A DNA stretch of 32,328 nt from DAONJL01 sp035405645 [NCBI: bacterium]. GTDB taxonomy: Bacteria; JAGOBX01; DAONJL01. The stretch spans positions 14,822-47,149 of the forward strand of contig DAONJL010000014.1 of NCBI GenBank assembly GCA_035405645.1, in the 5' to 3' direction. Both the position numbers and the translations under genes were made by a program. Each line of letters opens with the position of its first letter. The stretch's first letter is position 1. Of the stretch, positions 1 to 7,550 are shown piece after piece. Under the pieces are notes generated by a model. That model searched no databases and was not told the origin of the DNA. It saw nothing but the letters and a program-made list of their open reading frames with translations.

Positions 1-785
1 ATCTATTTGCTCATCATATCGATTTAATTGAAGGCGATGTTGAAATCATAAAACCATCAGGTCAAAAAATAAAAGCAATTGATGAAATGCAGGTTGATGA
101 AAAAGATATTATTGTTACTTCAGATAATTCTTTTGTTAATATAGTTTTAGATGATAAAAGTGAAATTTCAATTGAAGAAAATACAAAAATAAAATTAGAG
201 AAATATTTAGAAGAAAAAAATAAAAAACATATTGAGGTAAAATTAGATAAAGGAATGATAAAATGTTTGGTTAATAAAAATGAGATAATTCAAAAAGAAT
301 TTAAATTATCAACGCCTGTTGCGGTGGTAGGTGTTCGTGGAACTGAATTCATTACAAATTATAATGAAAATGAAGATGGTGAAATAGATGTATTTACTGG
401 TGAAGTGGAAATATCAAATATTGAAAAACCTGATGAAAAACATATTTTACAAACAGGTGAAAGTTTAAGAATAACTAAATTACGAGAATTTATTAGAGAA
501 AAAATAACTGAATTTAAAAAGGATAGATTAGAAATATTCAAATTAAGAAGAGAAATATTAAAAGCCCAGAAGAAAAAAATTAAATTAAAATTAGAATTAT
601 TAAAAATCAAATCTGAAGGTCAAAATGAAGAAAGCGAAAATAAAATAAATCAGGAAATTAATGAAATAGAAAAAAATCAAAAAGATAAAATAAAAGAATT
701 AAAAGAATTAAGAAAACAAATAATAAAAAAAAAAATAAAAAATATAAAAGAACGAATAAAAAATCGCTTTAAAGATGATGAATAA
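1..785 (+). CDS. FecR-domain protein with C-terminal coiled coil (5' partial)
   Basis: The reading frame is open from base 3, so the gene begins upstream of the window; the ATG at 87 is internal, because the codons before it already read as the start of a FecR domain (LIEGDVEIIKPSG). The domain runs through VTSDNSFVNIVLDD and ends in the hallmark TPVAVVGVRGTEF followed by TGEVEI. In the FecR family this fold is a periplasmic or exported sensing/scaffold domain; many non-siderophore FecR proteins occur in envelope proteins of unknown role. From about base 480 on, the product is an uninterrupted, Lys/Glu-rich, Ile/Leu-heptad segment of about 100 residues predicted to be a coiled coil, with no membrane segment. 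No sigma factor or TonB receptor is beside it, so iron signalling is not supported. Domain call is firm; function unknown. Confidence 0.85.
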   Translation, partial: LFAHHIDLIEGDVEIIKPSGQKIKAIDEMQVDEKDIIVTSDNSFVNIVLDDKSEISIEENTKIKLEKYLEEKNKKHIEVKLDKGMIKCLVNKNEIIQKEFKLSTPVAVVGVRGTEFITNYNENEDGEIDVFTGEVEISNIEKPDEKHILQTGESLRITKLREFIREKITEFKKDRLEIFKLRREILKAQKKKIKLKLELLKIKSEGQNEESENKINQEINEIEKNQKDKIKELKELRKQIIKKKIKNIKERIKNRFKDDE

Positions 786-851
786 CTTTTAAAAAAATTT
801 TAATCTTCAAAACATTTTCTAAATCATCTGTTAAATCAAAAATTTTAAATA

Positions 852-878
852 TTGACAAATAAAAAAAATTCTTATAAA
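852..878 (+). promoter_or_regulatory. Sigma70-like promoter for the aminotransferase
   Basis: TTGACA at 852-857 and TATAAA at 873-878, with a short 15-base spacer. A GGAGG ribosome binding site follows at 902-906, eight bases before the ATG at 915. The -35 is perfect; the short spacer lowers confidence. Confidence 0.5.
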
Positions 879-914
879 AAATTAAAAATTTTATTAAAAA
901 TGGAGGAATTATAA

Positions 915-2246
915 ATGGCACTAAAAATTAATGAAATAGCAGAAGAATTAAATAATATCTTAAAAAATGAGTATTCTCAACTTTTTGAAATTTTATCTGA
1001 TTTTGGAAAACGAATTTATTTTCCAAAAGGAATTCTACATCAATCAGCAGAAGCACAAAAATTAGCAAAAAAATATAATGCAACCATTGGAATAGCAAAT
1101 GAAAATAATAAAGCAATGTCATTACAGAGCGTTTCAAAATTTATTCCTGAAATTAGTGTAAATGAATATTTGCCTTATGCACCAGCAGCAGGTAAACAAC
1201 AATTAAGAGAACAATGGAAAAAATTAATGATTGAAAAAAATCCTTCTTTATCAAATAAAAAATTTTCTCTTCCTATTGTCACAAGTGGTATTACTCACGG
1301 CTTATCAATTACTGCTGATTTATTTTTTAATAAAAATGATATTATAATTAGTCCAGATATGATGTGGGAAAATTATAACTTAATGTTTGAAACAAAATAT
1401 CAGGCAACTATAAAAACTTTTAAATTTTATAATTCACAAAATAGATTTAATTTAGAAGGCTTTGAGAAAATAATTAATAATATAATTAAGAAAAAAAATA
1501 AGATAATAATATTATTAAATTTTCCAAATAATCCATGTGGTTATTCATTAACAAATCAAGAAGCAAATGAATTATTAAACATCATAAAAAAATATGCTAA
1601 TGCTGAAAAAGAAAAAAATTTTTTAATTATTTTAGATGAAGCATATTTTGGTTTATTTTATGAACAGGATATTAAAAAAGAATCTATGTTTTCTGAATTG
1701 ATGGAAATTGGTGAAAATGTATTTACAATAAAATTAGATGCGCCAACAAAAGAGGATTATGTATGGGGTTTTCGTCTGGGATTTATTACTCTTGGTTTAT
1801 ATCAACCACTTGCAACTGATAAGATTTATAATGTATTTGAGAAAAAAGTAACTGGAATTATTAGAAGTGCAATTTCAAATTGTTCTAATTTATCACAGTC
1901 AATTTTACTAAAGGCAATGAATGAAGCAACATATAAAGAAGAAAAACAAACAAAATACAATATCTTAAAAGCAAGATATGAAAAAGTTCGTGAAATATTA
2001 TCAAATCCAAAATATAATGAAGTTTTTGAAGCATACAATTTTAACTCTGGTTATTTCCTTTGCTTAAAATTAAATAAAAAAATTGATTCAGAAATATTGC
2101 GAACAAAATTATTAGAAAATGGTGTTGGAGTAATTGCAATTTCTAAATCTGACATTAGAGTAACATTTTCAAGCATTGATATTAATTATCTTGAAGATTT
2201 ATTTAATATAATTTATGAAACAGCCACAAAAATAAAAAATGGATAG
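915..2246 (+). CDS. PLP-dependent aminotransferase, class I/II
   Basis: A 443-residue fold-type I aminotransferase. Visible family residues are NFPNNPCG at about 202-209, the cofactor-binding DEAYFG at 241-246 (Asp to the pyridine nitrogen), the probable Schiff-base Lys279 in PTKEDY followed by WGFRLGF with Arg287 for the phosphate, and a C-terminal substrate-carboxylate Arg415 in SDIRVTF. The length is normal for an aspartate/aromatic-type transaminase. The substrate cannot be read from the sequence. Start: ATG with GGAGG eight bases upstream. It ends in TAG inside the start region of the following methyltransferase (8-base overlap), so the two are co-transcribed and probably translationally coupled. 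Cytosolic; no signal peptide. Confidence 0.88.
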   Translation: MALKINEIAEELNNILKNEYSQLFEILSDFGKRIYFPKGILHQSAEAQKLAKKYNATIGIANENNKAMSLQSVSKFIPEISVNEYLPYAPAAGKQQLREQWKKLMIEKNPSLSNKKFSLPIVTSGITHGLSITADLFFNKNDIIISPDMMWENYNLMFETKYQATIKTFKFYNSQNRFNLEGFEKIINNIIKKKNKIIILLNFPNNPCGYSLTNQEANELLNIIKKYANAEKEKNFLIILDEAYFGLFYEQDIKKESMFSELMEIGENVFTIKLDAPTKEDYVWGFRLGFITLGLYQPLATDKIYNVFEKKVTGIIRSAISNCSNLSQSILLKAMNEATYKEEKQTKYNILKARYEKVREILSNPKYNEVFEAYNFNSGYFLCLKLNKKIDSEILRTKLLENGVGVIAISKSDIRVTFSSIDINYLEDLFNIIYETATKIKNG

Positions 2247-3096
2247 TTGCCTCATATGTTCTAATTGTGATATTAAATATTTGCAAAAAATAAAAATAGA
2301 AGATATAGAACTAATTATTTATCAATGTTATAAGTGTGGCTTTGCTTTTCAATCTGAATTTAAGACAAAAAAATTAGATTATGATGAAGATTATTATTTA
2401 AGAGAAAAATCTTTTCCGCAAAATTTTTTAAAAGAAAAAGCAGAGTATAAATTTTCATTAATAAAAAATTTTTTAGCAGGAAAAAAATCAATTTTAGAAA
2501 TTGGTTGTTCAACTGGTGAACTATTAGAAATATTAAAAAAAAATAATTATGAAGTAATTGGCATTGAAATATCAGAAAAAGCACGAAAAATTTGTAATGA
2601 GAAAAATTTAATTGTTTATGATGATAATTTTTTTGTTAATAATTCTTCTAAAAAATTTGATGTTATTATTGCTCTTGATGTGATTGAACATTTGAATTCA
2701 CCTGATTTATTTTTAAAAAAAATTAAAAATTTACTAAATACAAATGGTATAATAATACTCGAAACACCGAATTTTAATAGTATTTTGCGTAAATTAAATC
2801 CTTATTTCTGGATTGGCTATAATAAATATCATTTAATTTATTTTAATTGTGAAAATATTATTAAATTTTTTGAAAAAAATAATTTCAAAAAAATTTATAT
2901 AAATACATCATTAATAGATTTTTTTTCATTAAATTTTTGGAAACGAACAATTATTTTTAATTTAATAAAAAATATTATAAAAAAAATGTTGAAAGTCTCA
3001 AATAAAAAAATTCTTTTTCCAACAATAAATAAATACAACTTTAAAAAAATAAATTATTATGGCGATGAAATATTTGCTGTTTTTCAAATTATTTAA
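2239..3096 (+). CDS. Class I SAM-dependent methyltransferase with N-terminal zinc ribbon
   Basis: 285 residues. The N-terminus carries paired cysteines (C4, C7 and C30, C33 in CYKCGF) typical of a small zinc ribbon. The Rossmann methyltransferase core follows: motif I ILEIGCSTGE at 85-94, acidic ribose-binding strand VIGIEIS near 107-112, and DVIEHL at 147-152, then a post-motif III strand with ETPNF. This arrangement is common in methyltransferases acting on sugars, lipids or secondary metabolites, but the acceptor cannot be named. The ATG lies inside the last codons of the aminotransferase, so the two genes form one unit. The C-terminal 90 residues are rich in Lys, Asn, Ile and Phe, with no predicted signal. 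Confidence 0.85.
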   Translation: MDSCLICSNCDIKYLQKIKIEDIELIIYQCYKCGFAFQSEFKTKKLDYDEDYYLREKSFPQNFLKEKAEYKFSLIKNFLAGKKSILEIGCSTGELLEILKKNNYEVIGIEISEKARKICNEKNLIVYDDNFFVNNSSKKFDVIIALDVIEHLNSPDLFLKKIKNLLNTNGIIILETPNFNSILRKLNPYFWIGYNKYHLIYFNCENIIKFFEKNNFKKIYINTSLIDFFSLNFWKRTIIFNLIKNIIKKMLKVSNKKILFPTINKYNFKKINYYGDEIFAVFQII

Positions 3097-3222
3097 TCTT
3101 TTATTTATTCCATTTTAAAATTATCATAATCTTGTGCCAATAGATTCTGGTCCCTAAAAGATAAATATAACTTATCATTTACTTGACTTATTTTTAATGA
3201 TATTTCAAAATAATAATTTATT

Positions 3223-4773
3223 ATGATACAAAATATTTTTAAAAGTTTAGCGGTTATAGATATTGGTTCTCATTCTGTTAAAATGCAAATTGGTGAATTA
3301 CAAGGAAAAGAAAAGATAAAAACTATTGAAAATCTTGTAGTGCCAATTGCAATTGGTCAGGATACTTTTAATAAAGGAATTGTAACAAATTCAACAATTC
3401 AGGAATTAATTAATGCATTAAAAAAATTTAAAGAAATGATAGAAGCATATAAAATAGAACATTATAAAGCCTATGCAACAAGTGGATTAAGAGAGGCAAG
3501 TAATTCAGAAACATTATTAGAAAGAATATATAATGAAACTGGAATAAGAATAAAACTAATAGAACAAATAGAAGAAATAAAAATATTATATGATGGCTTA
3601 AAACAAGAATTTAAAAATAAATATGGTTTTAAAAAAGATAATATTTTGATTATTTCAATTGGTGCGGGTTCAACAATGCTTGTAATTCAATCAAAAGGAA
3701 AAATTCTATTTACTGAAACACATAATATTGGCACTTTAAGATTGTTAAAAAAGAATAGTGAAATAAAAAAAACAATGGCATTATCAGTAAAATATAGTGT
3801 TCAACGCTTTTTAAATATATTAAAAAATTTTCCACAAATAATAAAGATAGATAAAATAATAGTTTTAAATGATGATATAATAAATATCTTATCCAAAAAG
3901 AAAGTAAATCCATTAAAAGAAAAAATATATTTATTTAATTATTCACAAATTAAAGAAATAAATAATGAAATAATTGAATCAAATAAAGAAAATTTGAAAG
4001 AACAATATCAATTAACAGATATAATAGCGAATACAACAAAAATTGCTTTTTTAATGCTTGATACATTATTAAATTACATAACACCAAAATTTATTTTATT
4101 ACCTGAAATATCATTTTCAAGTGCTCTATTAAATAAATTAACATTTATAAAAGAAATAACAATTGAAGAACAAAAAGAATTAAGAGAAAATATTATATCA
4201 AGTGCAATATCATTAGGCTGCCGCTATAAAATTGATATGACACACTCATTACATATAAAAAATTTTGCATTAAAAATATATAATTATTTAAAGGAACATT
4301 ACATATTTCAACCAAATGCAGAATTATATTTAGAAATTTCAGCATTATTGCATGATATTGGTTATTTTGTAAATTCAAAAAATCATCATAAATTTTCTGA
4401 AATTATTATTTGTTCATCTGAAATACTTGGTTTAGATTCAGAAGAAATGAAAATTATTGCTTTAATAGCACGCTATCACAGAAAAGCAATACCAAAAAAA
4501 AGTCATAAACAATATATGTCACTATCAACAAAACAAAGATTATTAGTTTCACAATTAGCAGGTATTTTACGAATTGCTGATGCACTTGATAGAGAAAACA
4601 CACAAATTGTTGAAGATATTTTTTTATCATTAGAAAATGGTGTATTGAGAATTAAATTAAAAATGAAAAATAATTTAATAGAATATCTGGATGTATTAAA
4701 AACAAATGTAAAAAGTAAAGCAAACTTATTTGAAAATTTTTTTGGTTTAAAAGTAAAAATTGAGGCAATCTAA
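3223..4773 (+). CDS. ppx: Ppx/GppA-type phosphatase with C-terminal HD domain
   Basis: 516 residues with two parts. Residues 8-300 form an actin-like Ppx/GppA fold: first phosphate loop DIGSHSVKM at 13-21, ATSGLREA near 85-92, and a Glu pair (117-118) where the catalytic Glu is expected. Residues 335-510 form an HD-type helical domain with H341, the HD pair H377-D378 and H419. Family members hydrolyse polyphosphate or the pppGpp 5'-phosphate. The second phosphate loop is odd: SIGAGSTML (145-153) instead of the usual DIGGGSTEL, so the Asp and Glu of that loop are lost. It lies immediately upstream of ppk, as in classic polyphosphate operons. A TTGACT at 3183-3188 could be a -35, but no convincing -10 follows, and there is no clear ribosome binding site before the ATG. 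Exopolyphosphatase is likely by context; activity is uncertain. Confidence 0.83.
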   Translation: MIQNIFKSLAVIDIGSHSVKMQIGELQGKEKIKTIENLVVPIAIGQDTFNKGIVTNSTIQELINALKKFKEMIEAYKIEHYKAYATSGLREASNSETLLERIYNETGIRIKLIEQIEEIKILYDGLKQEFKNKYGFKKDNILIISIGAGSTMLVIQSKGKILFTETHNIGTLRLLKKNSEIKKTMALSVKYSVQRFLNILKNFPQIIKIDKIIVLNDDIINILSKKKVNPLKEKIYLFNYSQIKEINNEIIESNKENLKEQYQLTDIIANTTKIAFLMLDTLLNYITPKFILLPEISFSSALLNKLTFIKEITIEEQKELRENIISSAISLGCRYKIDMTHSLHIKNFALKIYNYLKEHYIFQPNAELYLEISALLHDIGYFVNSKNHHKFSEIIICSSEILGLDSEEMKIIALIARYHRKAIPKKSHKQYMSLSTKQRLLVSQLAGILRIADALDRENTQIVEDIFLSLENGVLRIKLKMKNNLIEYLDVLKTNVKSKANLFENFFGLKVKIEAI

Positions 4774-4775
4774 TT

Positions 4776-6893
4776 ATGGAGAAAGAAAAGAAAAAAAAAT
4801 TAAATAAACCTGAATATTATCTTAATAGAGAATGGAGTTGGCTGGAATTTAATAATCGTGTCCTTTATGAAGCAATAAATAAAGAAAATCCATTATTAGA
4901 GCGAGTTAAATTTTTATCTATCGTTACATCAAATTTAGAAGAATTTTTTATGGTGCGTGTAGCAGGATTAAAGAAACAAAAAGAATTAGATACGCCCGGT
5001 ACTTCAATTGATATGAAATCACCTGCTGAACAATTAAAGGGAATAAGAAAACGAACAAAAGAAATGTTGGAAAACCAATATAATGTTTTTAATGAAATAT
5101 TAACAGAATTAAAAAAATCAGGGATTGAAATTATAACTGATATAAAAATTCTAGAAAATTATAAAGAAGAATTAAATGTATATTTTGAACGAGAAATATT
5201 ACCAATACTAACGCCTATTTCAATAGCAGCAACACATCCATTTCCAAATTTAATTACTGGTGCTTTATACCTGGTCGTTGAATTAGAACCTGAAAAGGAA
5301 ATAACTGAAATTATAGAAAATGTTGAACTCTCTTTTATTCAAATTCCTTCAAAAATAAAAGGTAGATTTTTAAATATTCTTGATAAAAATAAATTTATAC
5401 CAATAGAAAATATAATAAAATTATTTTTAAATAAGATTTATAAAGGTTCGAAAGTAATATCAGCAAATGTAATTAAAATTACTCGTGATGCTGATTTTTT
5501 TATTGATGAAGATGCTGCAATTGATTTATTAAAAGAAATTGAAACAATAATTAAAAGAATGCATAAGCGTTCAATAATTAAGTTTGAATATGAAGCAGGC
5601 TTACCAGAACATATATTAAAAATATTAACAGAAAAAAGCAATTTAAAAAAAGATGAAATATATCAAATTAAAGGAATATTAAATTTGAATGATTTATTTG
5701 AATTATATAAAAAAATTGAACAAAGTGATTTGAAATTTCCAGTTCGTGAGTCAATAATAAAATCAGATTTCAAAGAAAAAAATATATTTGATGTAATTTC
5801 TGAAAAAGATTATTTATTATATCATCCATATCATTCATTTGACCCAATAATTGATTTATTAAACAAAGCAGCAGAAGATGAAAATGTAGTAGCAATAAAA
5901 CAATTACTTTATCGAACGGCAGATGACTCACAAATAATAAAAGCATTAATAAAAGCAGCAGAAAAAGGGAAATTTGTAACAGTGGTTTTCGAATTAAAAG
6001 CACGATTTGATGAAAAAAGAAATATTGAGTGGGCGAAAAAATTAGAAGATGCAGGTGCACATATTATTTATGGACTGGCTGGTTATAAGATACACTCAAA
6101 AGCATTAATGATAATCCGTAAAGAGCCATCAGGCACAAAAAAATATATTCATTTAGGAACTGGAAATTATAATGAAAGGACAGCCCGATTATATACTGAT
6201 TTAAGTTATTTAACCTGCGATGAACGATTAGGCGAAGAAGTATCAGAATTATTTAATTTCCTAACTGGCTTCTCTTATCCACATACATTAACAAATATTG
6301 CAATAGCACCATTAAATTTAAGAAAAAAATTTTTATCATTAATCGAACGAGAAACAGAAAATGCAAAAAAAGGATTAAAAGCAAGAATAATAGCAAAAAT
6401 GAATTCATTATGTGATAAAGAAATAGTGCAGGCACTTTATGCTGCTTCTCTGGCTGGTGTTAAAATTGATTTAATTGTTCGAGGAATTTGTGTATTACGA
6501 CCAAATTTAATTAAAATAAGTAAGAATATTAAAGTTAAAAGTATAGTTGGTGAATTTTTGGAACATAGCAGAATTTATTATTTTTATAATGCTGGTTCGC
6601 CCGAATATTATTTATCAAGTGCTGATTGGATGGAACGGAATTTAGATAAGCGTGTCGAAATATTATTTCCAATAAAACATGATAAATCAAAAAAATTTTT
6701 AAATAAAATTTTAAAAATTCAATTAAGTAAAAAAATAAGACATTGGGAATTGAAAAATAATGGTTCATATAAATTAATAAAAACAAATAAATCAAACTTC
6801 CAATCTATTTATTCATTTATAATTAAAGAAGTGAAAAAGCAATTAAAGAAAAAAACAATAAATTTTCGAATAATAAAAAAAGAAGAAATTTAA
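4776..6893 (+). CDS. ppk: Polyphosphate kinase 1
   Basis: 705 residues, the usual Ppk1 length. It makes polyphosphate from ATP reversibly, usually at the inner membrane face. N-terminal domain: YLNREWSWLEFNNRVL at 15-30, then SIVTSNLEEFFMVR. Middle: FPVRE, LLYHPYHSF near 347-354 and IKQLLYRTADDS. The first HKD-like motif YKIHSKALM contains the autophosphorylated His440 and Lys442; HLGTGNYNERTARLYTD follows. The second phospholipase D-like motif has His597 in EHSRIYYF, followed by YLSSADWMERNLDKRVE, a signature of the active site. All key residues are present. GAGG at 4762-4765, inside the end of ppx, serves the ATG, so ppx and ppk are coupled. The next gene starts three bases after its TAA in the same frame. 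Confidence 0.97.
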   Translation: MEKEKKKKLNKPEYYLNREWSWLEFNNRVLYEAINKENPLLERVKFLSIVTSNLEEFFMVRVAGLKKQKELDTPGTSIDMKSPAEQLKGIRKRTKEMLENQYNVFNEILTELKKSGIEIITDIKILENYKEELNVYFEREILPILTPISIAATHPFPNLITGALYLVVELEPEKEITEIIENVELSFIQIPSKIKGRFLNILDKNKFIPIENIIKLFLNKIYKGSKVISANVIKITRDADFFIDEDAAIDLLKEIETIIKRMHKRSIIKFEYEAGLPEHILKILTEKSNLKKDEIYQIKGILNLNDLFELYKKIEQSDLKFPVRESIIKSDFKEKNIFDVISEKDYLLYHPYHSFDPIIDLLNKAAEDENVVAIKQLLYRTADDSQIIKALIKAAEKGKFVTVVFELKARFDEKRNIEWAKKLEDAGAHIIYGLAGYKIHSKALMIIRKEPSGTKKYIHLGTGNYNERTARLYTDLSYLTCDERLGEEVSELFNFLTGFSYPHTLTNIAIAPLNLRKKFLSLIERETENAKKGLKARIIAKMNSLCDKEIVQALYAASLAGVKIDLIVRGICVLRPNLIKISKNIKVKSIVGEFLEHSRIYYFYNAGSPEYYLSSADWMERNLDKRVEILFPIKHDKSKKFLNKILKIQLSKKIRHWELKNNGSYKLIKTNKSNFQSIYSFIIKEVKKQLKKKTINFRIIKKEEI

Positions 6894-6896
6894 AAA

Positions 6897-7550
6897 ATGG
6901 TTGAAGTAATAAATATCACAAAAATAAGGAATAATTTATTAAAATATGCTGAACAAATAAAAAAAGAAAATAAGAAATTTATAATAACAAAAAATGACGA
7001 ACCTATTGCAATACTAAAAAATATAAATGAAGAAGTTGATTATAAAAATAACAAAAATAATTGTGTGTTATTAATAGTTGGTGCAAAATTAAAAGAAGAA
7101 AAAGATGCCAGAAATTTTTTTAAAAACTACAATAAATTATTATTAAAGGAAGATATATTTTCAAGCGTAATATTTGTATATTCAACGAATACAAAATTTA
7201 TTTGTAATAAAATAAATTATTCTGATATTAGATTTGTTAATAATGAAAAAATCGAACAACCATTTATTTCTTCAATTAAAGCAGGTCTAACAGCAATATC
7301 AAATTTTGAAAAATTTTTTATAGTATCTTTTTTAAGTAAATTTCCAGATTACGATGTTTTTTTAAAATTTAAACAGTCAATACAAAAAACAAAAAAAGGA
7401 ATTTTAATAGCCAGAAAAAAAGACAAACTAACACATCCAATTGCATTTGCAATTAAATATAAAAAGATTTTATTGAAAATAAGAAAAGAATTAGGTATTC
7501 CTTATTTATTAAAAAAATTTAAAAATGATATTGAGTTCGTTGATATTTAA
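6897..7550 (+). CDS. Phd/YefM-type antitoxin domain fused to a degenerate nucleotidyltransferase-like domain
   Basis: 217 residues with two parts. Residues 1-48 match the Phd/YefM antitoxin N-terminus: INITKIRNNLLKYAEQI, a charged turn, then KKFIITKNDEPIAILKN. In that family this part dimerises and binds the operator DNA. Residues 56-217 follow the layout of MobA/MocA-like nucleotidyltransferases: a first strand VLLIVGAK, KLLLKED, a second strand VIFVYS, SSIKAGLTAI (125-134, like the family's gSi.aGl), and HPIAFAIK with GIPYLLKKF near the end. The glycine-rich LAAGxSxRMG loop is replaced, and the metal-binding Asp of the gDxP motif is missing (FLSKFPDY at 145-152), so catalysis is doubtful. 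There is no toxin gene beside it. It is the third gene of the ppx-ppk unit. A regulator or sensor is my inference; the Phd half is the surer assignment. Confidence 0.7.
   Translation: MVEVINITKIRNNLLKYAEQIKKENKKFIITKNDEPIAILKNINEEVDYKNNKNNCVLLIVGAKLKEEKDARNFFKNYNKLLLKEDIFSSVIFVYSTNTKFICNKINYSDIRFVNNEKIEQPFISSIKAGLTAISNFEKFFIVSFLSKFPDYDVFLKFKQSIQKTKKGILIARKKDKLTHPIAFAIKYKKILLKIRKELGIPYLLKKFKNDIEFVDI

Noticed and set aside
3183-3216. Sigma70 promoter for ppx
   Set aside because: TTGACT at 3183-3188 is present, but the only good -10 (TAATAA at 3211) would need a 22-base spacer, so it is not listed as a feature.
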